Below, piece by piece: positions 46,450 to 56,087 of a DNA stretch of 64,000 nucleotides (the first letter of the stretch is position 1; every line of letters starts with the position of its first letter). Source of the stretch: Desulfomonile tiedjei (lineage in GTDB: Bacteria; Desulfobacterota; Desulfomonilia; Desulfomonilales; Desulfomonilaceae); NCBI GenBank assembly GCA_016218715.1, contig JACRDG010000112.1, positions 62,001-126,000 on the forward strand, written 5' to 3'. Position numbers and translations under genes: made by a program. The notes under the pieces were generated by a model, which worked only from the letters and a program-made list of their open reading frames with translations, was not told where the DNA came from and searched no databases.

Positions 46450-48000
46450 CTACTGCGGCGGCCTTCTCGGTTTGAGCATCTCTTCCAGGCCGAACTTCTT
46501 CACCCGGTATCCCATCTGCCGGAGGGTGATACCGAGTTCCCGCGCGGCCGCGGATTGGTTGCGGTTGTTCCGCTCCAGCGCGTCGATCACATCGCGGCGC
46601 TCCCGTTCCTGGAGCGAGTCGAGCAGCCCTGGTTGCGGGGCGTGCGGTTCGCGGTGTACATAGGCGAGGTAAGTCGAGAGATCCCGAACGTCGATGGTGC
46701 CGCCCATGAAGATGATGGCCAGCCGCTCCACAAGGTTTTCCATCTCACGCACGTTCCCCGGCCAGGAATACCGTTCGAACGCGTCCAGAGCCGAGTACGT
46801 GAACTTGAGCTCGCAGCCGTATTCACGGCAAATCTTCTCCGAAAAGAAATTGATCAGCGGCACGATATCCTCTTGCCGCTCCCGCACTGGAGGCACTCTC
46901 ACGGGAAACACGTTGAGCCGGTAATAGAGATCCTCGCGAAAGGAACCGTCAGCCACGGCGTTGCCAAGATCTCGGTTGGTCGCGGCGATGATCCTGACGT
47001 CAACCTGCCTGGTCTTGGTGCTCCCCAGACGCTCGAACTCCCGTTCCTGCAGGAACCGGAGGAGCTTCGCCTGGAGCGGCATGGAGAGTTCGCCGATCTC
47101 GTCGAGGAAGATCGACCCGCCGTCGGCCTCTTCCACCCGCCCGACCTTTGTATCGGTGGCACCGGTGAACGCACCTTTTTCGTACCCGAAGAGTTCCGAC
47201 TCGAGGAGATTGTCCGGGAGCGCTGCGCAATTGACCTTGATGAAGGAAAAACGGGCGCGGCTGCTCAGCTCGTGGATGATCCTCGCCACGAGGGTCTTGC
47301 CGGTACCGGATTCCCCGAGGAGCAATACCGTCGCCTTGGTCGGGGCTACTTTTCTGATCAACTGCTGTGCGTCGGACATTGCAGGGCTCGTGCCCACCGA
47401 AAAAAAGTTCCTGCTCTTCTCCGAGAGGTCTGCCTTCAGCGACAGATTGGCTCTGATCAGGTTTTCCTCACGGGTCTGCACCTGTCGGTTCAGGCTGACG
47501 AGCTGCGCCACCAGGGCCGCGAGAATGGTGAGAAACCGAATGTCCTCCTCGAAGGAGATGTCTTCGTCAAAGAGGCGGTCCACGCTGAGAACCCCCAGCG
47601 GCGTGCCCTGAAGCACGATGGGAACCCCGATAAAGGAGATCTGCCCCTTTTCGATCTTTCTTGAACCGGTCTTGTTGAGGAACAGCGGCTCCTTGGTGAT
47701 GTCAGGGACCACGAACGGCTCCGCGGTTCGGAAAATCAGTCCCGTCACCCCTTCATCGAGGCGGTAAACGCCCCGCTTCTTCTCTTCCGTTCGCAACCCG
47801 TGCGAAGCCCTGATCGCGAGGACGTTCCGTTCACCATTCCTGAGCGTGATGGTGGCTCTCTTCATCGAGAGGTATTCCGAAAGAATCCCGAGTATCATCT
47901 CCAGGGTTTGATCGAGGTTCAACGCCTGACCGATAATCTGGCTGATGTCGTAGAGTACTTTCAGTTCCAGTTGATTTACCCTGGAATCCATATTATTCAC
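46450..48000 (-). CDS. nifA: Nif-specific sigma-54 activator NifA
   Basis: 516 residues. An N-terminal GAF domain (about 10-185) precedes the AAA+ domain: Walker A GESGTGKT, the sigma-54 contact loop GAFTGA, Walker B IFLDEIG, and arginine-finger region [13 protein letters not shown] Fis-type helix-turn-helix follows ([20 protein letters not shown]). The linker before the last domain lacks the paired cysteines of oxygen-sensitive rhizobial NifA, so redox sensing by that route is not expected. It lies 42 bases after nifV on the same strand. It should drive the sigma-54 promoter at 35094. Confidence 0.93.
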   Translation of the reverse strand: MNNMDSRVNQLELKVLYDISQIIGQALNLDQTLEMILGILSEYLSMKRATITLRNGERNVLAIRASHGLRTEEKKRGVYRLDEGVTGLIFRTAEPFVVPDITKEPLFLNKTGSRKIEKGQISFIGVPIVLQGTPLGVLSVDRLFDEDISFEEDIRFLTILAALVAQLVSLNRQVQTREENLIRANLSLKADLSEKSRNFFSVGTSPAMSDAQQLIRKVAPTKATVLLLGESGTGKTLVARIIHELSSRARFSFIKVNCAALPDNLLESELFGYEKGAFTGATDTKVGRVEEADGGSIFLDEIGELSMPLQAKLLRFLQEREFERLGSTKTRQVDVRIIAATNRDLGNAVADGSFREDLYYRLNVFPVRVPPVRERQEDIVPLINFFSEKICREYGCELKFTYSALDAFERYSWPGNVREMENLVERLAIIFMGGTIDVRDLSTYLAYVHREPHAPQPGLLDSLQERERRDVIDALERNNRNQSAAARELGITLRQMGYRVKKFGLEEMLKPRRPPQ

Positions 48001-48042
48001 CTTGACACGGAACAGATTCTTTGCGCACCACGGTATCCCCGG

Positions 48043-49149
48043 TCATCGACACAGCCCCATTAGCTCTTCATCGGTAAGCACCCTTTTCACGCGGCCACTC
48101 AGGGAACGGACCCGCTTTACCAGATGGTTCACCTCATCAGGCTCACGAGTGATTCCCAGGCGACCCAGCCGGTACGACACCGCGCGGCGCCCGGAATGCG
48201 TGCCCAGGACGATTTCCCGTGACCGGCCGAGCTTTTCGGGAGGATAGGGTTCATAATCGCCTGGATTCTTGAGGACCGCACCCGCGTGGATTTCGGATTC
48301 ATGCCAGAAGATCGCGCTCCCGACGATGGGCTTGTCCGGCGGGATCTCCCGGCCGGACGCGCGGGCCACGTACCTGCACAAACCGGGGAGAAGCGAAAAG
48401 CGCAGCCCCAGGTCAGCCCCATACAAATGGTTCAGGGCCATGGTCACTTCTTCAAGGGCCGCTGCGCCGGCCCGTTCCCCTATTCCCAGCACTGTGGTGC
48501 TCACGAACGCGGCTCCAGCGCGGACACCTGCCAGTGCATTGGCTGTTGCCATGCCGAAATCGTTGTGCGTGTGGATCTCCACGGGAAGATTCACCTGAGC
48601 CACCAGCCTGGAGACCCGATCGTGGAGGTTGAAGGGGTCCATGCGACCGACGGTGTCGGAAAAGCGAAGGCGATTGGCCCCTGCGGCCTGTGCAACCGAT
48701 CCATACGCCACGAGAAAATCGTGATCCGCTCTGGACGCGTCCTCTGCCCCCACACACACGGAGAGCTGATGCTCTTTCGCAAACCTCACGGCATCCTCAA
48801 GCCGTTCGAGCACCCACCCGCGCGTCTTCCCCAGCTTGTTCGCGATCTGCCGGTTTGACACGGGGAGCGATATGGCCACCGCGGAGACCCCGCAGCGAAG
48901 AGAGGCCTCGATGTCCGAAATCACCGCTCGGTTCCATGTCATGATTCGGGCCGTAAGGCCGAGATTCACGATGCTCTGTACCGCGTGCTGTTCCTCATCG
49001 CCCATGGCAGGGATGCCGCACTCGATTTCATGGACACCGATGTCGTCGAGCATTCGCGCGATGGTCAGCTTCTCGTCCAAGCTGAAAGCCACACCCGGCG
49101 CCTGTCCTCCGTCGCGCAGAGTGGTATCTACTATATGGATATGATTCAT
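48043..49149 (-). CDS. nifV: Homocitrate synthase
   Basis: 368 residues from ATG 49149; a GTG at 49164 has the GAGGA sequence too close, while the ATG has GAGGAG 14 bases upstream, so the start is moderately sure. DTTLRDGGQAPGVAFS contains the metal and acetyl-CoA site, HTHNDFGMATANA the metal histidines, and LGIGERAGAAALEEV the DRE-TIM barrel end. It condenses 2-oxoglutarate with acetyl-CoA to give homocitrate, the organic ligand of FeMo-cofactor. The cluster with nifA, opposite the main nif operon, supports nifV over leuA or citramalate synthase. Confidence 0.92.
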   Translation of the reverse strand: MNHIHIVDTTLRDGGQAPGVAFSLDEKLTIARMLDDIGVHEIECGIPAMGDEEQHAVQSIVNLGLTARIMTWNRAVISDIEASLRCGVSAVAISLPVSNRQIANKLGKTRGWVLERLEDAVRFAKEHQLSVCVGAEDASRADHDFLVAYGSVAQAAGANRLRFSDTVGRMDPFNLHDRVSRLVAQVNLPVEIHTHNDFGMATANALAGVRAGAAFVSTTVLGIGERAGAAALEEVTMALNHLYGADLGLRFSLLPGLCRYVARASGREIPPDKPIVGSAIFWHESEIHAGAVLKNPGDYEPYPPEKLGRSREIVLGTHSGRRAVSYRLGRLGITREPDEVNHLVKRVRSLSGRVKRVLTDEELMGLCR

Positions 49150-49177
49150 AATTCGTCGCTGCACTCCTCACGCAGGG

Positions 49178-49198
49178 TTGGTGGGACAGTCCCACCAA
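49178..49198. repeat. Short perfect palindrome upstream of nifV
   Basis: TTGGTGGGAC (49178-49187) and its complement (49189-49198) with a central A. The sequence resembles the GTGGGACAGGC core of the MITE-like elements. It lies in the nifV leader if transcription starts upstream. Confidence 0.7.
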
Positions 49199-49331
49199 TG
49201 CCACATTCCTTTTCGGACAGTTCCCATCGGTTGAGCGACTGCTTCGGGTAGCTCCGGTCGTTCGATTCCGTGAACATGGCGTGAAGAGATGCGAAGAGCA
49301 TGCCAACAGGGCGCCGCGACTAATCGTTGTG

Positions 49332-49425
49332 TAACATCGGCATGTTATTACTATGGCAGCGTGAGAGATGCCAGGCAGGTGTTACCAGGTCGTATGTCAG
49401 CGAGGGATTTGTTACCAAAATGTAA
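49332..49425. promoter_or_regulatory. Cluster of TGTAAC/GTTACA-type half-sites between nifV and a glycosyltransferase gene
   Basis: TAACAT-CGGC-ATGTTA palindrome at 49332-49347, TGTTACCA at 49380-49387 and again at 49410-49417 (30-base spacing), and AAAATGTAA at 49417-49425. The last is identical to part of the palindrome upstream of nifH. It suggests binding of the same regulator in this divergent region. Confidence 0.45.
49359..49373 (-). promoter_or_regulatory. Candidate sigma-54 promoter towards nifV-nifA
   Basis: Minus strand TGGCATCTCTCACGC: GG, ten bases, GC, with TGGCA intact but the -12 TT replaced by AC. It lies about 210 bases before the nifV start. Confidence 0.4.
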
Positions 49426-49447
49426 GATCTCGGCCTTTGCCCGCCTG

Positions 49448-49463
49448 TGGCACTATCGCGGCA
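49448..49463 (+). promoter_or_regulatory. Candidate sigma-54 promoter towards the glycosyltransferase gene
   Basis: TGGCACTATCGCGGCA has a perfect -24 TGGCAC and correctly spaced GC at 49461-49462, but the -12 TT is CG. It lies about 256 bases before the ATG at 49719. The remaining part of 49150-49718 shows no supported gene. Confidence 0.4.
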
Positions 49464-49718
49464 CTGCCATCTTGCGGCTTGACACAAGCCAGTGGTAATG
49501 GTAGCTTTTTCCGTTGCGGTAGCGACCGGGATTCCGCGGCATGGCCCTTCGGGTCTTCGGGAAGCCCCCTCGATTTCACCACTGAACGTCCCGCGAGGCT
49601 GGGGATGCAGCGTCCTTGCCCGGCAACTCCGCGCGAACCGTTCGAGGGATGAACCCGGAGAAGCGAGCGTCGATCTCACGGCATCCCGTAACGGAACAAA
49701 GGAGAGGAACCGTCCCGG

Positions 49719-50774
49719 ATGGCTAGAATCATCTTCGGTGTTATGGGCGATTCCTTTGGACACATATACCAGGCCCTGGCCGTGGTGCATCATATGCCCG
49801 GACACGAGTTCCTCTTCGTCGGTGGGGACAGGGCCGCGGTGGTGAAGACCATGGGGTACGACGTCGAAGAAGTCCCCATGCCGGCAACCCATTACCGGGA
49901 CAACCAGGTGGCGTTCGGCCCCACGTTGCTCAGTGCGCTCAACGTCCTGCGAAACCGCGGCGGCGTTGTCACGCGATTGACGGAGATCGTAAAGGCCTTC
50001 GATCCAACGCTCGTGCTCACCTCGTACGAGTATTTCAGCCCGCTCGTGGCTCAGCGACTCGGCATTCCGTGCATCAGCATCGACAACCAGCATTTTCTGA
50101 CCAAGTGCGTCCATGCCACGCCGAACCGGCACTGGCTCTCCCGACTGACCTTTGCCGCCCCGCTGCGGGTGATGTTCAGCAGCGCCGACCGGTACATGGT
50201 GAATGCGTTCTTTCCGCTGACCCCGCGCGATCCCCGAGACACCGAGGTCTTTCCTCCCCTGCTCAATCCGAACATCCGTGACATCCTGCCGACAGAGGGC
50301 GAGCACGTTCTGGTGTACCAGACCTCTCCAACATTCGAGCGCCTCTTCGACGTGTTGGTTTCACTTCCCCATCAATTCATCGTCTATGGATTCGGGGAAC
50401 GTCCGAGCCGCAGGAACCTGGTGTTCAGGGCGCCGTCGAAGGAGCGTTTCCTCGAAGACCTGTCCGGCTGCCGATACGCGATTGCCAATGGCGGGCACAA
50501 TGTGATCTCCGAGGCGCTCTATTTTGGCAAGCCGGTACTGTCGTTTCCCATTCATCTCGCGTACGAGCAGTTCTTCAACGCATTCATGCTTGCGTCGCTG
50601 CGGTACGGGGATTATTGTCTGAATCGGTCACCCGGGCCGGAGGTTTTCGGGCGCTTCGAAGAGCGCCTCGACGAGTTCCGAAGCCGAATAGCCGCCGGGG
50701 AGTTCTACGGGAACGAAAGAATGACAGCCCGGCTGGAGGAGATAATCCTTGAGAACGGAAAGATGTGCTGCTGA
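49719..50774 (+). CDS. GT-B fold glycosyltransferase (MGT/GT28-like)
   Basis: 351 residues. The N-terminus MARIIFGVMGDSFGHIYQAL is the acceptor-binding start of MurG/MGT-like proteins. The C-terminal half has the nucleotide-sugar block IANGGHNVISEALYFGKPVL, typical of UDP-sugar donors (GGHxxxxEAL), followed by FPIHLAYEQFFNAFML. It has no signal peptide, so it is probably membrane-associated on the cytoplasmic face and transfers a sugar to a lipid or small acceptor. AAGGAG lies 14 bases before the ATG. First of three glycosyltransferase genes on this strand. Confidence 0.85.
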   Translation: MARIIFGVMGDSFGHIYQALAVVHHMPGHEFLFVGGDRAAVVKTMGYDVEEVPMPATHYRDNQVAFGPTLLSALNVLRNRGGVVTRLTEIVKAFDPTLVLTSYEYFSPLVAQRLGIPCISIDNQHFLTKCVHATPNRHWLSRLTFAAPLRVMFSSADRYMVNAFFPLTPRDPRDTEVFPPLLNPNIRDILPTEGEHVLVYQTSPTFERLFDVLVSLPHQFIVYGFGERPSRRNLVFRAPSKERFLEDLSGCRYAIANGGHNVISEALYFGKPVLSFPIHLAYEQFFNAFMLASLRYGDYCLNRSPGPEVFGRFEERLDEFRSRIAAGEFYGNERMTARLEEIILENGKMCC

Positions 50775-50846
50775 GCCTTCGCTGACCTCGCCGGCCGGGT
50801 GTCGTCGGTTTTCGATTCTCGATTCGACTTCTGCAGGTGATTTCAC

Positions 50847-52091
50847 GTGAGTCTTCCCAAGGTCGCCTATATCCTGTTGTGGTTTCCCAAACCTTCGGAG
50901 ACGTTTATCTTCAGAGAGGTGGTGAATCTCAAGAAAATGGGGCTCCCTCTGAGGGTGTACACCCATTACGGAGAGCTGAAGAAACTCCTTTCTCCGGAAA
51001 TGGAAGCCATGTCCAGGGAAGTGGTGCGCCTCGGAACACCATTCCTGAAACGGCTGCCCGGAGATCTGCTGTACTGGCGGAAACGAAACCCTGCGATGGT
51101 TTCGTGGCTCTTCGAGAACGTGCCGTTCAGGCGGTGGCGGTCGGTGGAGGTTGCCGGAGAGAATCTCTGGGGTTTCCTGTGCGGTTTCACGCTCGCCCGG
51201 TTCTTTGAAGAGGACGGAATCGACCATATTCACGCAAACTGGGCCAACGGACCCGCGACATCCGCATGGGTCGCCTCCAAGCTGACGGGGATTCCATTCA
51301 GTTTCATGGGTCGAGCGGTGGACATCTTTCCGCCTGACGGAGCCCTGAGGGAGAAGATCAGGGACAGCCAGTTCGTGCGGGTCAATCCGAAGATCAACAT
51401 CGACCACCTGGCTGCCTATGCCGACGGCCCAACCGACAAGATCCATCTGACGTACGACGGATACCCCCTGGCAGAATTCCAGGAGGCGCCGGTGCCCATG
51501 AAGCCACCCTATCAGATTTTGGCACTCGGCCGGTTTGCGCGCTTCAAGGGCTTCGAGTTCCTCATCAGGGCGGCCCGGATCATGGTCGATCACGGACTCG
51601 ATTTTCATCTGACCTTTGCCGGAAGCGGCGCGCGCGGGATCATGCTCAAGGGCTTGACCAAAGCTCTGGGCCTCGATCGACGAATTTCCTTTCCCGGATT
51701 CATAACTCACGATCGGGTTTCTGAGCTGTTCTGCCAGGCCGACGTGTTCGTGATGCCGAGCATCATCCACTGGACCGGTGAACGTGACGGTATACCCAAC
51801 GTGTTGGTCGAAGCGCTGATTCACCGCATTCCGGTGGTGGCCACCGATGTGGCCGGGATAGGAGAGGTGATACTCAATGGAGAGACCGGATACCTGGTAA
51901 GCCAGCGAGACCCGTGGGCACTGGCCCACGCGATAATCAAGATGACAAAGGACCGAGAGAAAGCCCTGGAAATGGCCGAAAAGGGTCGAGCGCTCGTCCT
52001 TGACATGTTCGATCCCGAGAAGTGCCATCGAGGGGTCCTGGAGTTGTACGAGCAGTTCCATTCCTCCGACGGCGGAATGCCTCGGGAGTAA
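50847..52091 (+). CDS. Glycosyltransferase family 4 protein (WcaL/colanic-acid type)
   Basis: 414 residues from GTG 50847, with AGGTGA eight bases upstream. The N-terminus KVAYILLWFPKPSETFIFRE is typical of WcaL-like GT4 enzymes. The donor half has LALGRFARFKGFEFLIRAAR, AGSGARG and the E-x7-E motif region GIPNVLVEALIHRIPVVATDVAG. Retaining transfer of a sugar in exopolysaccharide or lipopolysaccharide assembly is likely. It lies 72 bases behind the previous glycosyltransferase. Confidence 0.88.
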   Translation: MSLPKVAYILLWFPKPSETFIFREVVNLKKMGLPLRVYTHYGELKKLLSPEMEAMSREVVRLGTPFLKRLPGDLLYWRKRNPAMVSWLFENVPFRRWRSVEVAGENLWGFLCGFTLARFFEEDGIDHIHANWANGPATSAWVASKLTGIPFSFMGRAVDIFPPDGALREKIRDSQFVRVNPKINIDHLAAYADGPTDKIHLTYDGYPLAEFQEAPVPMKPPYQILALGRFARFKGFEFLIRAARIMVDHGLDFHLTFAGSGARGIMLKGLTKALGLDRRISFPGFITHDRVSELFCQADVFVMPSIIHWTGERDGIPNVLVEALIHRIPVVATDVAGIGEVILNGETGYLVSQRDPWALAHAIIKMTKDREKALEMAEKGRALVLDMFDPEKCHRGVLELYEQFHSSDGGMPRE

Positions 52092-52401
52092 GTGGTCCGC
52101 ATTCACCGATTGACTGCGAAGGGATATGACATAGAATGATTGACAGGACCTGATACCGCTGCGCTGTAGGAAGCGGAAATCTGACTCCCTCACCTCCACC
52201 CTCTTCCAGAGGGAGAGCGGAATCACCGGCAAGATGCCGGCGCCACTAAGAGGCCTCTCTCTACCTGGGAGATGGGGGGCAAACCAGGTGCGGAGAATAG
52301 TCCCCTCTGCCGCTGGGGCAGGGACAGGGTGAGGGTCAGCCTGGTTCATGGCTGAAGCGCATTGGTTTCGGATATGCCCTGTTCGGGAGGACGACCTGAT
52401 A
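52092..52401. repeat. Gene-free stretch with dispersed repeats
   Basis: Contains CTCACCTCCACCCTCTTCCA, then GAGGGAGAG (about 52188-52217), ATCACCGGCAAGATGCCGGC (52221-52240), and a further GGGGCAGGGACAGGGTGAGG (about 52314-52333). These are copies of the two repeat families seen near 22041 and 60178. No promoter was recognised. Confidence 0.6.
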
Positions 52402-53589
52402 ATGCCAACCGCAGAGACTCCTGGAACCGACTCCCGACCTCCGATCAGGCTGGTGCTCCTGCTGCAAGATCTGGAGTTCGGCGGTACCCAGCGTTACGCG
52501 ATCAATCTGTTGAAGAACCTGGACAGCAGTGTGTTTCGTCCGGAGCTGTGGGTCCTTCGCGGGGGAATGGACATGGTCCCGGCCGCGCGGGAAGCGGGGA
52601 TAGACCCTTTCTGGCTTTCCCGATCGCCGCGCTTCGTGGGCCCTGCAGCGCTGATTCACTTGGCCTGGAAGCTCCGCCGTGAGACGCCGGACATCCTGTA
52701 CACCCTGACCGTGGTACCGAACATCTGGGGTAGAATCTTCGGCACGTTCGCCAAGGTGCCCGCCATCGTCTCCAGCTACCGTGATGCCCGCCCCAAGCAG
52801 TATGAGAGCTACATGTGGCCGTTGAGCACCCGCATTATCTGCAATGCGGAGGCGATGAAGCAAGAGATCGGCCGGAGGTTCCGCGTGAACCTCGGCCGCG
52901 TCGCGGTCGTCCCCAATGCGGTCGATGCGGAACTCTTCTCGCCGGACTACACGATGAAGGCCCCGAACCCGACGGTGGTTTTTGCGGGCCGGCTCGTAGG
53001 GCTGAAGGATCCGTTCACCTTGCTGAGGGGTTTCAAGCTCACCCTGGAACGCGTCCCCAACGCGCGACTCGAAATCTACGGCAACGGTCCTCTCCGGAGC
53101 AAGCTCGAAAAGGCTATACGGAACCTCTCCCTCGAACGCTCCGTGGCGGTCTTTCCCGGCTCTCTGGATATCCGCTCGACCTTCCGGCGTGCGTGGGCCT
53201 TTGCAATCGTCTCCCGTAAGGAAGCCTCGCCCAACGTAATCCTCGAGGCCATGGCGAGTGAACTGCCGGTCGTGGCTACCCGCGTGGGAGGGATCCCTGA
53301 ATTGGTCCAGGACGGCCGGACAGGATTCCTCATCGAGCCCGGCGATTGCGAAGGACTTGCCAGCGGGTTGACAAGGATTCTTCAGGAAGAATCGCTGCGC
53401 CTGTCCATGGGGAAAACGGCAAGGGAGCGAGTTCTGGAATTCCACACCATGGAGCGAATGATCTCAGCGACTCAGCAGGTGCTCATCGAAGTCGCGCAGG
53501 GGAACGGTCATGTGGATGTGAGTGGCTGCAAAGGATCTCCCTTTGGTTGCGCCCCTTCTCAATCGCCTGATAGCGGTTCCCGGAAATGA
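52402..53589 (+). CDS. Glycosyltransferase family 4 protein
   Basis: 395 residues from ATG 52402 (GGAGG 12 bases upstream); an in-frame ATG at 52348 is an alternative start. IRLVLLLQDLEFGGTQRYAI has the GGT/Q acceptor loop of GT4 enzymes. The donor domain has VFAGRLVGLKDPFTLLRGF, IYGNGPLRSKL and ASPNVILEAMASELPVVATR with the E-x7-E motif. Likely adds a sugar to the same envelope glycan as the two genes before it. The C-terminal 30 residues are low-complexity and may be non-essential. Confidence 0.88.
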   Translation: MPTAETPGTDSRPPIRLVLLLQDLEFGGTQRYAINLLKNLDSSVFRPELWVLRGGMDMVPAAREAGIDPFWLSRSPRFVGPAALIHLAWKLRRETPDILYTLTVVPNIWGRIFGTFAKVPAIVSSYRDARPKQYESYMWPLSTRIICNAEAMKQEIGRRFRVNLGRVAVVPNAVDAELFSPDYTMKAPNPTVVFAGRLVGLKDPFTLLRGFKLTLERVPNARLEIYGNGPLRSKLEKAIRNLSLERSVAVFPGSLDIRSTFRRAWAFAIVSRKEASPNVILEAMASELPVVATRVGGIPELVQDGRTGFLIEPGDCEGLASGLTRILQEESLRLSMGKTARERVLEFHTMERMISATQQVLIEVAQGNGHVDVSGCKGSPFGCAPSQSPDSGSRK

Positions 53590-53795
53590 AGTCCGATTGG
53601 ATGACAGACGGCCTGGGGATTTCGCAGCTCCTGTAACGCGTGTCTCTTCCCTGTTGCTCACGTTCCGGCCGAACCGAAACTCACCGGACTCCGTCACCAT
53701 TCGAGATTCCCTCACCCGAGTCTGACCGGCGCTGCCACCGGGCGATGAGCTGATCCCGCGTTGGTTCGGTCACGGTCTCGACCAAAGGCTGCATT

Positions 53796-54986
53796 ATGCT
53801 GCTGGACGATCTTCTCAGAACAGCCTTCAGACAAGTCTACAGGAACAAGCGGCGCTACAAGGCCGCCATCATCGGCACCGCCGTTGGAATAGCCGGGCTT
53901 ATCACCGTGGTCACCATGGGGGACTCGGTGGAAAGCACGCTCGGCCGTAACCTCGAGATCCTGGGCAATGCCACCATCGTGAAAGCCGAATGGGACTACT
54001 ACAATACTCCACGATGGCATCACGGCCATTACTCAGCCGACGACGTGGAATATCTGAAGAGGCTGCCTGATGTCCTCACGGTCGCCGCGGCTGAATGGAA
54101 AGGCAAGGTCAGGGTTTCCTTTCAAAAGAAAACCTTCCGGTTCGGCCTGGGAGGTGTTGAAGCGAGTTTCTTCGACACCGTCGCCATGACTGTGGATCAA
54201 GGTCGGCGACTCTCCAAGGAAGACGAAGCGCGCAAACGGCATGTCTGCGTTATCGGCCAGACGATTCGGAAGGAGCTGTTCGACGGGAACAACCCCCTGG
54301 GACAGCGAATCCTGGTGGATGGGCTCGCATTCGAAGTCGTCGGTGTGCTGGGAGGGGCTGAAGATCCTTCGTACATGGAAACCGTGTTCGTGCCTTTGAC
54401 CGTCGCACAGGCGCAAATCGAAGGGATGCGGAAACTGCATAACATCTACGTACGGGCCAAGGACTGGGACACCGTCCCCGCATTACATATGAAGGTTCGC
54501 CGACAGCTCGCCAACCGTCAACCCGGATACTCACAATCTATGTCCGTCGTATACGACAAGGACCGCATTGCGGCCATTCAGACAATCGTCTTGATCTTCA
54601 AATTCTTTCTCCTCGCGGCCATAGGGGTCACCCTGATCCTGGGCGGCCTGGGCATCACGAACGTGATGCTCGCTGTCGTCAACGAGCGGACCACTGAAAT
54701 CGGGCTCAGAAAAGCCGTCGGTGCAACCGAGGGGATGATCGTATTTCAATTCCTCTTCGAGTCGCTGACCGTCAGCCTCATCGGCGCAGTGGCGGGAATT
54801 CTGTGCGGACTCTGGGCGGTGGGAATCCTCCAGAGTCTCTTTGAGACCACCGCTGGTTACGCCACATTCTTTTACAGTGTCTTCGGCTCGGTCTTCATCT
54901 CGGTCGTTCTAGGAGTTGCATCGGGCCTCTTACCCGCGGCGAGGGCTGGGCGGCTCACGGCTGTGGAAGCGATGAAGTTCGAATAG
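53796..54986 (+). CDS. MacB/FtsX-like ABC transporter permease
   Basis: 396 residues with the MacB layout: one membrane helix at about 22-42 (AAIIGTAVGIAGLITVV), a large periplasmic domain (about 45-255), then three helices, with the FtsX-type block NVMLAVVNERTTEIGLRKAVGAT between the second and third. Such permeases need a LolD/MacB-type ATPase, and usually a periplasmic adaptor; neither is present beside it. AAAGG lies about eight bases before the ATG. A role in exporting or extracting a lipid or glycan made by the neighbouring glycosyltransferases is possible but unproven. Confidence 0.88.
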   Translation: MLLDDLLRTAFRQVYRNKRRYKAAIIGTAVGIAGLITVVTMGDSVESTLGRNLEILGNATIVKAEWDYYNTPRWHHGHYSADDVEYLKRLPDVLTVAAAEWKGKVRVSFQKKTFRFGLGGVEASFFDTVAMTVDQGRRLSKEDEARKRHVCVIGQTIRKELFDGNNPLGQRILVDGLAFEVVGVLGGAEDPSYMETVFVPLTVAQAQIEGMRKLHNIYVRAKDWDTVPALHMKVRRQLANRQPGYSQSMSVVYDKDRIAAIQTIVLIFKFFLLAAIGVTLILGGLGITNVMLAVVNERTTEIGLRKAVGATEGMIVFQFLFESLTVSLIGAVAGILCGLWAVGILQSLFETTAGYATFFYSVFGSVFISVVLGVASGLLPAARAGRLTAVEAMKFE

Positions 54987-55136
54987 GCCCACCGCTCGGG
55001 AGTATGCCGCGACTCCCGTCCTCTGCCGTGAAGAATTGACATGCAGGAACTTTTTATGCTTTATGGGGTCTCGTTTTGCTATTGGGAGCATCCCATTTTC
55101 AATGGAACAGTTTAGGCTACGAAGGAGTGTATCGGA

Positions 55137-55742
55137 TTGTTGTCTTACAGGAAATGTCTGCTGATTATACCACTGGTGTTTTTCGGAGCTTATCTGATTG
55201 CAACGCACGGAATCCCGGACAGCCCTGCTGATGACTTGACGCAGGCTGCCGCATCCGGCGACCTCTCGCAAGTGACCAACCTGCTCGATGAGGGGATCGA
55301 TGTGGACATCCCCGATCGGGAAGGCAAGACTGCCTTGATTCGCGCGGCAGCCAAAGGCCAAGAGCGAGCCGTGGACTTGCTCTTGCAACGCGGCGCACAG
55401 GTGAATGCCCGAAGTCGTTACGGCAAGACTGCTCTCATGGCCGCTTCCGCTCGGGGGCATCTTCACGTTGCGGAATCGCTGTTACACCGGGGCGCTGAGG
55501 TGAATGCAAAAGATCGCTACACCCAAACCGCGCTGATATGCGCTTCCCTCAAGGGGCACCGAGATACGGTGCGGCTGTTGCTGGAGAGCGGCGCTGACGT
55601 TAATGTGAGGACGAGAAAAGGTTTTACTGCGTTGAGCCTCGCTGCGGATCAGGGGCACCAGGAAGTGGTGGAGCTGATTCTCGAGAATAAGCCGGAACAG
55701 AACGTCTGCTCGCAGCAGATCGGCCGTTCGCGGTATTACTAG
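55137..55742 (+). CDS. Exported small ankyrin-repeat protein
   Basis: 201 residues starting at TTG 55137 (or the adjacent TTG 55140), about ten bases after AAGGAG; there is no ATG in a suitable place. Residues 1-25 form a signal peptide (LLIIPLVFFGAYLI). About four ankyrin repeats follow (GKTALIRAAAKGQERAVDLL, then GKTALMAASARGHLHVAESL and so on). Probably a periplasmic protein-binding scaffold, related to the three other exported ankyrin proteins in the window. Confidence 0.82.
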   Translation: MLSYRKCLLIIPLVFFGAYLIATHGIPDSPADDLTQAAASGDLSQVTNLLDEGIDVDIPDREGKTALIRAAAKGQERAVDLLLQRGAQVNARSRYGKTALMAASARGHLHVAESLLHRGAEVNAKDRYTQTALICASLKGHRDTVRLLLESGADVNVRTRKGFTALSLAADQGHQEVVELILENKPEQNVCSQQIGRSRYY

Positions 55743-56087
55743 ACCGAGGCCTCCCTCGATGGGACTTCCCCAAGGATAACCGACACGATTACGCACTCAG
55801 ATGCTGAGGTTGGCCAGCCCTCACCCCGACCCTCCCAAAGGGAGAGGGAGGCGACCAGGACTCGGAATAGTCCCCTCTCCCCCTGGGGGGTAAACTTCGT
55901 GCCACGATTCCCATCGGTTGCGTAATTCTGAGACGACCTCATCTTGCCGGTCACTCTTCCAAGGACAGTCCTGTCCATCGGCGCTATTCTCGAAGCCGTA
56001 TGTTAAATTCCGCATGGGTGCCACTTGCCCAGCAGTGCTCTTGTTCGCTGCAGATGCATTCCCGGTGGATTTCGGCGGCACGCCGTG
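55743..56087. repeat. Gene-free stretch with CCCTCACCC-type repeats
   Basis: About 55818-55895 holds CCCTCACCCCGACCCTCCCA, then AAGGGAGAGGGAGG and CCCCTCTCCCCCTGGGGGG, members of the dispersed hairpin family also at 22066, 52188, 60178 and 62180. It separates two convergent ankyrin genes. No other feature was recognised. Confidence 0.5.
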
